A stretch of DNA of 64,000 nucleotides from Firm-04 sp045596625 (GCA_045596625.1 JAZOCU010000054.1:62001-126000), one strand, 5' to 3'. Shown: positions 44,951 through 52,593, counted from the first letter of the stretch. Made by a program: numbers and translations. Notes: a model not told the origin generated them from the sequence alone.

Positions 44951-45318
44951 CGCCCTCTGCGGGGACTTCCCATTGCTTCTTGCTCCACACATCCTGCCGC
45001 TGTCTGCCGTTCTCGTAGATGGTGGTACAGCCGCAATTATCATGACGGCGGTATACATCCTCCGGCTCTGTGCCGTACTCGTATCTGCCTGCCACCTGTG
45101 TACACCATTTGCAGCATTTGCCGTCCGTTGTCCGCACGATCCAGCACTTCAGACCGGCATCGGCACGGAATTTGGCATTTGCCTGTATGTAGTCATCATG
45201 GAAGGACTTTGCCACGTTCGCCACAGGACCGCCCGATCGGCGGATGATTTCTATGGGGACTGTGGGGTGGACTTTGGAAAACATTCGTAATTTGGAATAA
45301 AATAATATTCGTTTGTGA

Positions 45319-45347
45319 TTGCTATTTCTACATAGATATGATACAAT
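45319..45347 (+). promoter_or_regulatory. Promoter of decayed exonuclease gene
   Basis: TTGCTA (45319-45324), 17-nt spacer, TACAAT (45342-45347), 35 nt before the ATG of the pseudogene. Confidence 0.6.
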
Positions 45348-45382
45348 ATAACAAAATAGTATGGTAATGAGGAGATGTATAT

Positions 45383-45597
45383 ATGCGCAGCATTGCTTTT
45401 TTGACCTGAAAGTGAATCCCGAAAGCGGCAAGGTGTTGGATTACGGTGCGATTGACGAGTTGGAGAATCAACTGCATACAATTACTATGCCACGCTTATC
45501 GACAAATGTCAAGATAACAGATGGCGCAGTGGGTTTCGGTGCACCATGTTCCGCTTTGCGAAGCTGCACAGTTTGTCCAGGCCAACGTGCACCTGTA
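45383..45597 (+). pseudogene. Remnant of DEDD exonuclease/RecQ-helicase-type gene
   Basis: ATG 45383 follows GAGGAG. The frame stops after nine codons (TGA 45407), but a one-base shift restores FFDLKVNPESGKVLDYGAI, which resembles the first motif of DEDDh 3'-5' exonuclease domains fused to some RecQ-type helicases. Similarity fades after about residue 35 (ENQLHT). The rest of the gene is missing. I read it as a gene with an intact promoter, a frameshift near 45397, and a 3' deletion. The family call is tentative. Confidence 0.45.
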
Positions 45598-45628
45598 TAG
45601 GCTGTGTAGAAAGAGAGTATACAGAAAG

Positions 45629-45660
45629 AAACGCCTCTTAAATCACACTAAGAGGCGTTT
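45629..45660 (+). repeat. Module-end hairpin repeat R1
   Basis: 12-bp stem AAACGCCTCTTA / TAAGAGGCGTTT, loop AATCACAC. Shares the core CCTCTTAAATC-C-C-TAAGAGG with R2 (47416-47459) and R3 (53919-53962). It lies directly upstream of the sigma factor promoter and could terminate the decayed gene. Confidence 0.75.
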
Positions 45661-45702
45661 GCTTTCAACATTTATATGCGCCGAAGGCATGCAGAAAATT
45701 TT

Positions 45703-45728
45703 TGTATCTTTTTGGCATTTCATCCGTC
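45703..45728 (+). promoter_or_regulatory. Candidate ECF-type autoregulated promoter
   Basis: TGTATC (45703-45708), 16-nt spacer, CGTC (45725-45728), upstream of the sigma gene. The -10 CGTC is typical of ECF promoters; no sigma-A promoter was seen between R1 and the gene. Prediction by eye only. Confidence 0.4.
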
Positions 45729-45754
45729 ATTTAGACAGAAGGGAAGTGATAAAC

Positions 45755-46252
45755 TTGAACGACTTCAGCGAAATCTATCGGCTATACGCAAATGATGTTT
45801 ACCGTTATCTGCTGAAATGCACCGGCAAAGAAGATGCTGCGGAAGAACTGACGCAGGAAACTTTTTTGCGTGCGATCCAGAAGATACATACCTTTCGGGG
45901 AGAAACATCCATCAAGGCATGGCTGATTGTGATTGCAAAGAACTGTTATTGCAGTGCCATGCGTTCCCCATGGAAGTATCCGCAGGAACTGGATGAGAAC
46001 ATTGCAAGCGATTCTGCCGATGACAGCTTATTCGATAGTTTTGCAGACCGTGAAACCGCAAGGCGGATTCATGTTGCCTTGCACCATTTGAACGAGCCTT
46101 ATAAGGAAGTGTTCAGTCTTCGTGTATTCGGAGAACTGCAGTTCAAGGACATCGCAGAACTGTTCGGAAAAACAGAAAGCTGGGCAAAAGTCACCTTCTA
46201 TCGGGCCAAAAGCCAAATTCTGAATGCCATCAATAAGGAGGATGCCAAATGA
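45755..46252 (+). CDS. ECF RNA polymerase sigma factor
   Basis: 165 residues. Region 2 (EIYRLYANDVYRYLLKCTG ... EELTQETFLRAI) and region 4 (HLNEPYKEVFSLRVFGELQF ... FGKTESWAKVTFYRAK) are clear. The start is TTG 45755 with AGAAGGGA upstream; the frame is open earlier but reads through repeat R1. It overlaps the downstream anti-sigma gene by 4 nt, the usual sigma/anti-sigma coupling. Confidence 0.93.
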   Translation: MNDFSEIYRLYANDVYRYLLKCTGKEDAAEELTQETFLRAIQKIHTFRGETSIKAWLIVIAKNCYCSAMRSPWKYPQELDENIASDSADDSLFDSFADRETARRIHVALHHLNEPYKEVFSLRVFGELQFKDIAELFGKTESWAKVTFYRAKSQILNAINKEDAK

Positions 46253-47415
46253 ACGTTTCGTGTCATGTGATTCAAGATCTGTTTGTACCCTACATAGAGG
46301 ATACCTGCACAGACGAAAGCCGCATATTGGTTGAGGGACATCTGAAACACTGTGAAAACTGCCAAAAGACCCTGAAAACTTATCAAGCACCGATTCCCGA
46401 CATGGATATGAAAGCCGATGCCGAAGCCAAAAAGCCGTTTCAAAGAATTCGCCGCAAAATCTGCTTTTTTATCATTCTGAGCATTGTACTGCTTATCGGC
46501 ATTCTGCCTATTGCAATATATCAGGCATATGGACATACACACAGTTTTTATGAGGCCGACCGTGTGTTCTGCGGATTGGATAACAGCGATTTTATCAATG
46601 CAGCTAAGGCAAACGGCATGGAAAATCAGGCTGAGACAATGTACAAACATATGTACTATACCTTGCAAAACCGCAACGGCACTGCCGCTCCCGATGCCAG
46701 CCTATCGGAGTTGGTGGACGAATATAATGTGCTGGATCAGATCGCATTGGATTATGAAAATGCCGAATTTTCTTATGATTCGGATTTCGATACAATCACA
46801 GTCACCATTCCGTTTGTTTTACCCGATGATGCCGTACCCACTGTGCTCCAACTGTTGGGAACCCGTGTGGGAGTGGGAAAATACTGCATCACCCACTGGA
46901 TGCTTTATCCCAAGAACATTGTCGAAGAAAACTATGTTGCATTGGATTCTGCGGGAGTCGTGTTTGATACTTTGGATACATGGCCGTTTACCGGATATGC
47001 GACATGGACGGTAAAAGCTTGGGAGAAATATGATGTGCTCCGGGAAAATCCGAAAGAGCCGAAAGACTATAGCGATACCGGCTTGAAAATTCCTTCCGGT
47101 GTGTATGTATATACAAATGATGACGGACAAGAAACTTTACTGACTGTATACGATAATGGTACGCTGATGTGTGAATCTGAAAAGGAAATTGCAGATACGG
47201 ACGGATTCCCGCATATACAGCCGTCTGTACTGGGATATTTGTACCACACCGCAACGCCTTGCCCCTATTTTATCATCGAAAGCGAATTGGGCTGTGAATT
47301 GATTGTGCGTTATGAAAAAACAGGTATTCGCAATACGCACACAATAGAGTTTATGGAAGACGGCAATCTGGTTTGGCGCGACAGACTCTTTGTAAGGGTC
47401 AGCGATATTGTATAA
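46249..47415 (+). CDS. Zinc-finger anti-sigma factor with large extracytoplasmic domain
   Basis: 388 residues. The N-terminal ZAS/zf-HC2 motif is H-x3-C-x2-C type (Cys5, His31, CENC at 35-38), which binds the sigma factor in the cytoplasm. One membrane helix (residues about 71-92, ICFFIILSIVLLIGILPIA) follows, then a roughly 290-residue outside domain with no recognised fold. That domain is much larger than in most anti-sigma factors and probably senses the signal. Overlaps the sigma gene by 4 nt; ends at hairpin R2. Confidence 0.85.
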   Translation: MNVSCHVIQDLFVPYIEDTCTDESRILVEGHLKHCENCQKTLKTYQAPIPDMDMKADAEAKKPFQRIRRKICFFIILSIVLLIGILPIAIYQAYGHTHSFYEADRVFCGLDNSDFINAAKANGMENQAETMYKHMYYTLQNRNGTAAPDASLSELVDEYNVLDQIALDYENAEFSYDSDFDTITVTIPFVLPDDAVPTVLQLLGTRVGVGKYCITHWMLYPKNIVEENYVALDSAGVVFDTLDTWPFTGYATWTVKAWEKYDVLRENPKEPKDYSDTGLKIPSGVYVYTNDDGQETLLTVYDNGTLMCESEKEIADTDGFPHIQPSVLGYLYHTATPCPYFIIESELGCELIVRYEKTGIRNTHTIEFMEDGNLVWRDRLFVRVSDIV

Positions 47416-47459
47416 CACAAGGAACTCCTCTTAAATCGCATTAAGAGGAGTTCCTTGTG
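47416..47459. repeat. Module-end hairpin repeat R2 (terminator)
   Basis: Perfect 19-bp stem (CACAAGGAACTCCTCTTAA and its complement) with loop ATCGCA, starting at the anti-sigma stop. The core and the following TTAT..GGATTTTTCGG segment are shared with R3. Confidence 0.85.
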
Positions 47460-47584
47460 CGTTATGAGGATTTTTCGGGCAGCGGTTTACGGCATCATAC
47501 AGCCAGTGCCACCTCGTAATGTACGGAGATTTTGCTCACGGCTCCGCATACTGTTGCGAGTAAATTCCCATTGTTGCTGGAACA

Positions 47585-47668
47585 TCATCTTCTTGACCAT
47601 TCAAACTGCGCCCGCTGGGGGCCGTTGTGGTCGGGGCGGAGATTGGGGCGTGCTCTCGGTTGGGGCAT
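47585..47668 (-). CDS. Very short ORF with strong ribosome binding site, probable phage remnant
   Basis: 27 residues, Pro/Arg-rich (starts MPQPRARPNLRP), ATG 47666-47668 with AAGGAGG 6 nt upstream; a second 33-codon ORF overlaps its stop (MFQQQWEFTRN..., to about 47488). It follows the cassette B terminator on the - strand. Unrecognised; either a tiny gene or a fragment of a longer phage gene broken by frameshift. The region 47460-47731 holds nothing else recognisable. Confidence 0.35.
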   Translation of the reverse strand: MPQPRARPNLRPDHNGPQRAQFEWSRR

Positions 47669-47698
47669 GGTGTACCTCCTTGAAATGGGCATGAAAAA

Positions 47699-47718
47699 AG
47701 CACCTCCTAAGAGATGCT
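47699..47718 (-). terminator. Short second terminator after cassette B
   Basis: AGCATCT / AGGTGCT stem (one G-T pair) followed by TTTTTC on the - strand, ahead of the 27-residue ORF. Confidence 0.5.
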
Positions 47719-47731
47719 CGCTTCTGTATTT

Positions 47732-47769
47732 GGGTATGAAAAAACCGCCTGACGAATCAAGCGGTTTCA
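47732..47769 (-). repeat. 38-bp terminator repeat, copy B (UUCG tetraloop)
   Basis: Identical to 44089-44126. Here it begins at the stop codon of the zinc-ribbon gene. Confidence 0.9.
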
Positions 47770-47943
47770 CTCAATATTCAATGCCGGTGTCCAATGAGCG
47801 TGAAAATCACATTCGGGACAGTCAAAGGAATACGCTTTGTCGGCTGTTGTACCAAACGGCTCAATAGCCGCTTTTCCGCACTTTGGACAAATCACTTGTT
47901 CGCCGCTTCGCAGACGTTCAAGTAGGCTTTTTTCTTCTTCCAT
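47767..47943 (-). CDS. Zinc-ribbon small protein, cassette B cargo (58 residues)
   Basis: Starts MEEEKSLLERLRSGEQ at ATG 47941-47943 with AAGGAGG 8 nt upstream. Two Cys pairs, CPKC (19-22) and CPEC, 20 residues apart, with FHAHW behind, form a rubredoxin/zinc-ribbon fold. It has its own perfect promoter (48000-48028) and an identical terminator to cassette A. Function unknown; a phage moron product or an orphan immunity protein is plausible. Confidence 0.75.
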   Translation of the reverse strand: MEEEKSLLERLRSGEQVICPKCGKAAIEPFGTTADKAYSFDCPECDFHAHWTPALNIE

Positions 47944-47999
47944 TGACCAGACCTCCTTTTCGCCATTTGAGATTTGGATATCCATCTGTTACTGCTTCT

Positions 48000-48028
48000 A
48001 TTATACGCAATTTTTCAGCGTATGTCAA
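48000..48028 (-). promoter_or_regulatory. Perfect consensus promoter of cassette B
   Basis: TTGACA (48023-48028), 17-nt spacer, TATAAT (48000-48005), - strand, about 57 nt before the zinc-ribbon ATG. It lies downstream of the shared 64-bp flank, as in cassette A. Confidence 0.85.
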
Positions 48029-48044
48029 GTAGTCACGCTTGTAT

Positions 48045-48108
48045 TTATGTTTCGCCTGCAATGCTCTGCCCTGTACGGGGGTCAGGAGTGTGGACTTTGG
48101 TGCGCCTG
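48045..48108 (-). repeat. 64-bp cassette flank, copy B (MuF linker remnant)
   Basis: Encodes GAPKSTLLTPVQGRALQAKHK in an open frame whose 5' part is absent; upstream sequence at 48109-48140 is unrelated to copy A. A gene fragment rather than a gene. Confidence 0.85.
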
Positions 48109-48140
48109 TATGCAAAGAATAAGAATGTTCTGCGCATATA

Positions 48141-48170
48141 TTGACATTTGATGGGCGTTTACAGTATAAT
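48141..48170 (+). promoter_or_regulatory. Promoter of unknown membrane protein
   Basis: TTGACA (48141-48146), 18-nt spacer, TATAAT (48165-48170), starting 32 bp from the edge of the cassette B flank and divergent from it. Confidence 0.8.
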
Positions 48171-48266
48171 GAAATTGCAGAAAACAAACAGAAATCGGAC
48201 GGTTGCAGCTCCATGTGCAATGCAAAAACCGGAATGCAAGCCTTATCCGAAATGGAAAGGAATATT

Positions 48267-49331
48267 ATGCTTTATATTATAATTCTCGTCAGCGCATTGG
48301 GATTGATAATACTAATGGGCTTGTTTGTGGTGGTTTCCGTCATCTTCGGAGCAATCGATTCCATATTCAAGATGATACCGTTTTTGCTCAAATATGCACT
48401 CCCCTGCTTAGTGGGCGGCTTGATCGGCTTACTGTTCAGGAAGAATAATCCAAAACGAGAAGCGTTTGTGTCGGGGGCTGTCACAGGATTCTGGGCAGAG
48501 GTTATTTTTCTGATCATCATATTGAATATCACAACAGCTCCGAAATTGATACCGGAAGAGGAGATCACTCATGTTACGGTCACCAAGCTGATCTATTCGG
48601 AATACGGAAAGGAATGGATCATTTCGCATTCAGAATCCAGTGATGATATCAGCTATGTTACGGGGATCTATGACGAGATCAGAAAAAAAGACTATACTTA
48701 TTACACTCCGGAGCGTGTGAACAGCAAGGAGATCGGCGAATATTATACAGTTGAACTTTTTGATGACAATCATAATCTGCTCAGCACCATTACATTTTAT
48801 GATTATCGGCATGTTTCCGTCAAAAACGGCTGGATTACGAAATATTATGATTTGAAAGAATACTACAACGGTGTTTCCAATGAACTGCCGAGCTTCAAAT
48901 TTAAGGCGTTGGAAAAAATCCATGAGGATAAGAAACAGGCAGAACGTAATGCATTGGCAGAAGCCGAGTATCAGGAATGGAAAGATTTTTTGGATACACT
49001 TTCCGAGGGAATCACGTATGAAGAAGGGAAAATAGCCTTCACAATTCCATCGGCGAGACCGGATCGTGAATTTTCTCTGGGCACCAGAATCATCAGTGCC
49101 GAAACAGATGACAGCGGAGCCGTGGATCATCAATTTGACAATCCACCCTGGAATGATGAAACAAATCAAACTTGGGAACCGGGTGGCACCTATTATATCG
49201 AACTGAACAAAACCATTTACAGTGAGTGCTTCTTAATTTTCAAAGGTGAATATATCGAGGAAAAATTCGATATTCTTTCCCTGCTGCCTTCAGAGCAACA
49301 ATATTTTCCTGCGGAAGAATCATATCAATGA
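48267..49331 (+). CDS. Membrane protein of unknown function
   Basis: 354 residues from ATG 48267 (AAAGGA upstream; ATG 48252 is an alternative). Three or four hydrophobic segments lie in the first 105 residues (LYIIILVSALGLIILMGLF, FLLKYALPCLVGGLIGLLF, AEVIFLIIILNIT). A soluble domain of about 245 residues follows, rich in Tyr, Glu and Lys, with a helical stretch near LEKIHEDKKQAERNALAEAE. No family recognised. It has its own promoter and terminator, so it is a self-contained module. Confidence 0.75.
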   Translation: MLYIIILVSALGLIILMGLFVVVSVIFGAIDSIFKMIPFLLKYALPCLVGGLIGLLFRKNNPKREAFVSGAVTGFWAEVIFLIIILNITTAPKLIPEEEITHVTVTKLIYSEYGKEWIISHSESSDDISYVTGIYDEIRKKDYTYYTPERVNSKEIGEYYTVELFDDNHNLLSTITFYDYRHVSVKNGWITKYYDLKEYYNGVSNELPSFKFKALEKIHEDKKQAERNALAEAEYQEWKDFLDTLSEGITYEEGKIAFTIPSARPDREFSLGTRIISAETDDSGAVDHQFDNPPWNDETNQTWEPGGTYYIELNKTIYSECFLIFKGEYIEEKFDILSLLPSEQQYFPAEESYQ

Positions 49332-49442
49332 TCACAAGTCAAACTGCGGTAAAAACAGATTGACCGAATCATCCGCAGCAGCGACATAGCAATTCCAATG
49401 CGGAAAGCTTCATTTTGCATTGGATACGCTGATGATTGCATA

Positions 49443-49477
49443 ACAGCCTTGGCTCTTACGAGAAGAGTCAAGGCTGT
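49443..49477 (+). terminator. Terminator of membrane-protein gene
   Basis: Stem ACAGCCTTGGCTCTT / AAGAGTCAAGGCTGT (one mismatch) then TTTTTA. The 347 bases 49332-49678 otherwise hold only the promoter at 49576-49605. Confidence 0.8.
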
Positions 49478-49575
49478 TTTTATGTCATGCCGCCGGCACT
49501 GCGAACGTTATAGTCATTAGTAATTATACACAGCAATGCTCTCTATTTTGTTACATTGTTTATCAAACGTACGAA

Positions 49576-49605
49576 TTGACACCGGTATGAATTTGGTAGT
49601 ATAAT
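49576..49605 (+). promoter_or_regulatory. Promoter of lipoprotein/ABC locus
   Basis: TTGACA (49576-49581), 18-nt spacer, TATAAT (49600-49605). Confidence 0.8.
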
Positions 49606-49678
49606 AATAGATAGCTTGCAAGCGATAATCATTTTACTACAACACTTAACCAACTATCGACGAAAGGAATTTGATTCT

Positions 49679-50119
49679 ATGCTTAACGTAAAAAAGTCTA
49701 TTGCAATGATTCTGGCAGCAGCAGCTATGTCCGTTTGTGCCGTCGGCTGTGGCGACGATGCTCCTAAGACCAATCTTTCCGATTCTAAGGCAGAGGCTGC
49801 ACTGGAAAACCTTGCCGGCACATGGAAAACATCCAACATCGTCTGGGGCACACCCTCCACAAAGATTGTTGTTGAGGCCCAGAATGACGGTGATGTCTAT
49901 GTTGATCTGACCACCGTATGGTTTGGTTACAATACCGGCTGGGTCAATTTCAAGGATTGTACTGTCCCCTCCTTTGACCGCAATGGCAGCAGCACGGGCA
50001 ATACTTATTACAAGGGCACACTGTGCTATGAATCTTCTCTGGGTCTTGAGTATTCTCAGACCTTCTACAGCGATTCCGCTTACTCGAAGATCACTCTGTG
50101 CACTGTCATTTATAAATAA
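49679..50119 (+). CDS. Small lipoprotein, unknown function
   Basis: 146 residues. Signal peptide with lipobox AVGC (Cys24), then an acidic linker and a compact domain (AGTWKTSNIVWGTPSTKIVV ... YSQTFYSDSAYSKITL) likely rich in beta strands, a lipocalin-like guess only. Start ATG 49679 with AAAGGA. First gene of a locus with a second lipoprotein and an ABC exporter. Confidence 0.85.
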   Translation: MLNVKKSIAMILAAAAMSVCAVGCGDDAPKTNLSDSKAEAALENLAGTWKTSNIVWGTPSTKIVVEAQNDGDVYVDLTTVWFGYNTGWVNFKDCTVPSFDRNGSSTGNTYYKGTLCYESSLGLEYSQTFYSDSAYSKITLCTVIYK

Positions 50120-50180
50120 GCTAACTGATGCAGATGGATAGAAATCACATCTGAATTCTGTCTGCAGCACGACAAATATT

Positions 50181-50213
50181 ACCGGCAGCAGGCCTTGATT
50201 TTCTGTTGCCGGT
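50181..50213 (+). terminator. Attenuator-like hairpin between the two lipoprotein genes
   Basis: ACCGGCAGCAG / CTGTTGCCGGT stem with 11-nt loop and no T run; could lower expression of downstream genes relative to the first lipoprotein. Confidence 0.45.
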
Positions 50214-50249
50214 ATTGTCGTTGCCGGCAGAAATCTACAGGAGATAACC

Positions 50250-50732
50250 ATGAAGAATCAAAAACGAATTATAGTATCGGCAATGACTGCTGCAGTTATG
50301 CTCAGCTTGGCAGCCTGTGCTGAAACCGAAAGCAGCACATCCGATATCTCTGTGGAAATGAAAGCAGGTACCTATTATCTGAACGGAGATACCACTCAGC
50401 GTGCCATTATTCTGGATACCGCTTCACAGACCATTCAGTTCACCAATTGTGATGTGGAAGCATATGCAACCTCTTTGTTGGAACGTGAACTGTTCGACTC
50501 TGAGGAAGGGTATCAGAACGTACTTGCCTCCCAGATCGAAACCATGACTGCTGTGTTGCCTTATCACAAGGTAGATCCGTCCGTTAACCCCGAAAAGGAT
50601 ATTTTCGTATATACGGATGAGATCCTGCATGGTATGATGTCCTTTGATTATATTTCAGACGCGCAGGGAACTGCTTTGATTTTTGGCAGCAAGAATGTAA
50701 CCGAGTATATACTGGTTGAAACCGCTTCGTGA
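50250..50732 (+). CDS. Second small lipoprotein, unknown function
   Basis: 160 residues. Lipobox LAAC (Cys23). The rest is a single domain beginning AGTYYLNGDTTQRAIILDTA, with no recognised family. Start ATG 50250 with AGGAG. It ends 8 nt before the ABC ATPase ATG, so it is likely to be a partner of that transporter at the membrane surface. Confidence 0.85.
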   Translation: MKNQKRIIVSAMTAAVMLSLAACAETESSTSDISVEMKAGTYYLNGDTTQRAIILDTASQTIQFTNCDVEAYATSLLERELFDSEEGYQNVLASQIETMTAVLPYHKVDPSVNPEKDIFVYTDEILHGMMSFDYISDAQGTALIFGSKNVTEYILVETAS

Positions 50733-50740
50733 GGTGTCAT

Positions 50741-51412
50741 ATGATCGAGATCCGCAATGCATCCAAACAGTATCGAACAAAAAGCGGCAATGTGCCGGTG
50801 CTCCGACAGGTGTCTTTACAGGTTGCAAAAGGTGATTTTATCAGCATCGTCGGTCGTTCCGGCAGTGGAAAATCCACACTGCTCAATTGCATTGGTCTGC
50901 TGGATCGGTTTGATACCGGTGAATATCGTTTTGAAGGAAAAGATATCGCCAAACTGTCAGCAGCGGAACTCGCACTGCTCCGTAATCAAAGCCTGGGCTT
51001 TGTGTTTCAGTCTTGTCATCTGGAATATGCTTATAGTGTATATGAAAATCTTTGTATCCCCATGTATATTCAGCATGCTTCCCGCAAGGAGATCGACCGC
51101 CGTGCAGCGGAGGTGCTGGAGCTGGTTGGCTTGCGGCACACACTTCGCCGCAAAGCAAACGAGCTTTCGGGCGGTGAACAGCAGCGCATTAATATTGCAA
51201 GAGCTTTGATGTGTGATCCCGATCTGATCCTTGCAGATGAGCCGTGCGGCAATCTGGATGCGGAAAACAGCAATGGGATCATGAACATACTTGCTAGCCT
51301 GCCGCAGCGTGGGAAAACGGTTTTGCTCATTACCCATGATGCCGAAGCCGCTGCCCAAGCGCACCGTCAGCTGCATATTGCCGATGGTGAGGTATGGGAG
51401 GCAGGAGAATGA
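50741..51412 (+). CDS. MacB/LolD-like ABC transporter ATPase
   Basis: 223 residues. Walker A GRSGSGKSTLLN, Q-loop FVFQS, signature LSGGEQQRINIARAL, Walker B LILADEPCGNLD and LLITHD. This subgroup powers FtsX-type permeases in mechanotransmission rather than classic transport. Start ATG 50741 with GAGGTG. Overlaps the first permease by 4 nt. Confidence 0.95.
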   Translation: MIEIRNASKQYRTKSGNVPVLRQVSLQVAKGDFISIVGRSGSGKSTLLNCIGLLDRFDTGEYRFEGKDIAKLSAAELALLRNQSLGFVFQSCHLEYAYSVYENLCIPMYIQHASRKEIDRRAAEVLELVGLRHTLRRKANELSGGEQQRINIARALMCDPDLILADEPCGNLDAENSNGIMNILASLPQRGKTVLLITHDAEAAAQAHRQLHIADGEVWEAGE

Positions 51413-52593
51413 AAACCTCACTGTTTCACTGTATGCGCTGTGAACTACGGGTGAGTGCCTTGCTGGTTCCACTGTATGTGTGTGTGTTGTCTCTGATCTT
51501 TACCGTGCTGTTGAGTATGCTTTCCTATGCCATGCATATTCCGGTGCAGATGACAAAACAGCTGGATCAGGAAACAAGCGGCATCCCCTACATAGCCGAT
51601 GTTTCCTCCGTTTATTCCGAAAACGCCCATGTGCTTTCGGCACTGTCCTATACCAAGGCAGAGATCACATATCTTTCGGCAGAGCAGCTGCTTGCAGATG
51701 TCCGGCTGGAATCTCATAATACACAGCTGGATACAGCAACGGGCCAGATTACGGTTTACATCAGCGCACAGCATGACACAATGGCTGTTACAGAGGGACG
51801 CAGTATGCAGCCGGCAGACAATACGGAGACCGCAGGAATCATATGGCTTTCTCAAGAAGCTGCACAGCACTTGCAGGTGCAGCCGGGAGATACGGTTGGA
51901 TTCAGCGGAATGAACGTCGCACAAGTCAGCTTGCAGGTCGCAGGCTTCTTTGCGGTGCAAACAGAGGATGCTCCGCTGTTTTGCCTAAATGCCGCCACTG
52001 CCGAACAACTGATGATGCAAAACAATCTTTCCCGACGGCAGATCTGCCGGATCACCTTTGCAGATTACACACAGTGTCGGACAGGCATGGCACAGCTGGA
52101 GGCTCTAGGCTGTAAAGGAGAATGTGCCCTGTTTGAGGAAACAGATGTCCTGTATAGCAATGTCCGTTCCCTGGAGCTGACCTTCTGGCTGATCAGTGCA
52201 GTCCTGCTTCTTTGCGTTGCGATCGTATTGTATGCCATGAATTGTATGCTGGTGGATTATCGGCAGCGTTTTTTGGGCCTGCTGCGGTGTATGGGTGCAT
52301 CTGTCCGTTCCATATCGCTGCTGTATGGATCGATTTCCCTGATAATGGTCACGATCTCCGTTTTGTTCAGCAGCCTGTGCAGCCGTTTGTACATCAAGCA
52401 TACTGTGCATCTGTTAAACGATTATTTTGCAATGGAGCTTGCAGCGAAACAGCTGTATCCGTCATTCCCGACACTGCTGATCGGCTGGATAGGCGCGGCT
52501 CTGGTATGCATACCGGTATTTGTCATGCTGTATCGCAGACTGAACAGATACAGTGCGGTCACGGTGCTGCGGCATTCGGAAAGGGAGGGATAA
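51409..52593 (+). CDS. FtsX/MacB-like permease 1
   Basis: 394 residues. One N-terminal helix, a large extracytoplasmic domain of about 220 residues, and three C-terminal helices (LTFWLISAVLLLCVAIVLYA, SISLIMVTISVLFSSLC, LIGWIGAALVCIPVFVML), the FtsX-like layout. Start ATG 51409 overlaps the ATPase stop (ATGA). Confidence 0.88.
   Translation: MKTSLFHCMRCELRVSALLVPLYVCVLSLIFTVLLSMLSYAMHIPVQMTKQLDQETSGIPYIADVSSVYSENAHVLSALSYTKAEITYLSAEQLLADVRLESHNTQLDTATGQITVYISAQHDTMAVTEGRSMQPADNTETAGIIWLSQEAAQHLQVQPGDTVGFSGMNVAQVSLQVAGFFAVQTEDAPLFCLNAATAEQLMMQNNLSRRQICRITFADYTQCRTGMAQLEALGCKGECALFEETDVLYSNVRSLELTFWLISAVLLLCVAIVLYAMNCMLVDYRQRFLGLLRCMGASVRSISLLYGSISLIMVTISVLFSSLCSRLYIKHTVHLLNDYFAMELAAKQLYPSFPTLLIGWIGAALVCIPVFVMLYRRLNRYSAVTVLRHSEREG

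Larger units (their letters stand above)
44271..45284 (-). pseudogene. Truncated phage MuF-type minor head protein fused to JAMM/RadC-like domain
   Basis: 337 residues from ATG 45282-45284, which lacks a ribosome binding site. Residues 15-105 are the C-terminal part of a phage minor head (MuF-like) protein: VANVAKSFHDDYIQANAKFR, Cys58/Cys61 in CKWC, then HDNCGC (His81, Cys84, Cys86). A linker (111-145) follows. Residues 200-295 look like a RadC/JAMM metalloprotease: Glu206/207, then HNHP (His255, His257), Ser264 and Asp267 in the HxHP-x5-SxxD pattern. A full MuF protein would have hundreds of residues upstream, so the gene is 5'-truncated although the JAMM part is intact. MuF proteins with variable toxin C-termini are known in temperate phages. 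Confidence 0.7.

Noticed and set aside
45285..45431. Extension of the MuF-JAMM frame at its N-terminus
   Set aside because: The extra 49 residues are Cys/Ile/Tyr-rich with no MuF similarity and overlap the divergent promoter at 45319-45347.
43744..48140. Complete prophage
   Set aside because: No integrase, portal, terminase, capsid or lysis gene is visible; only fragments remain.
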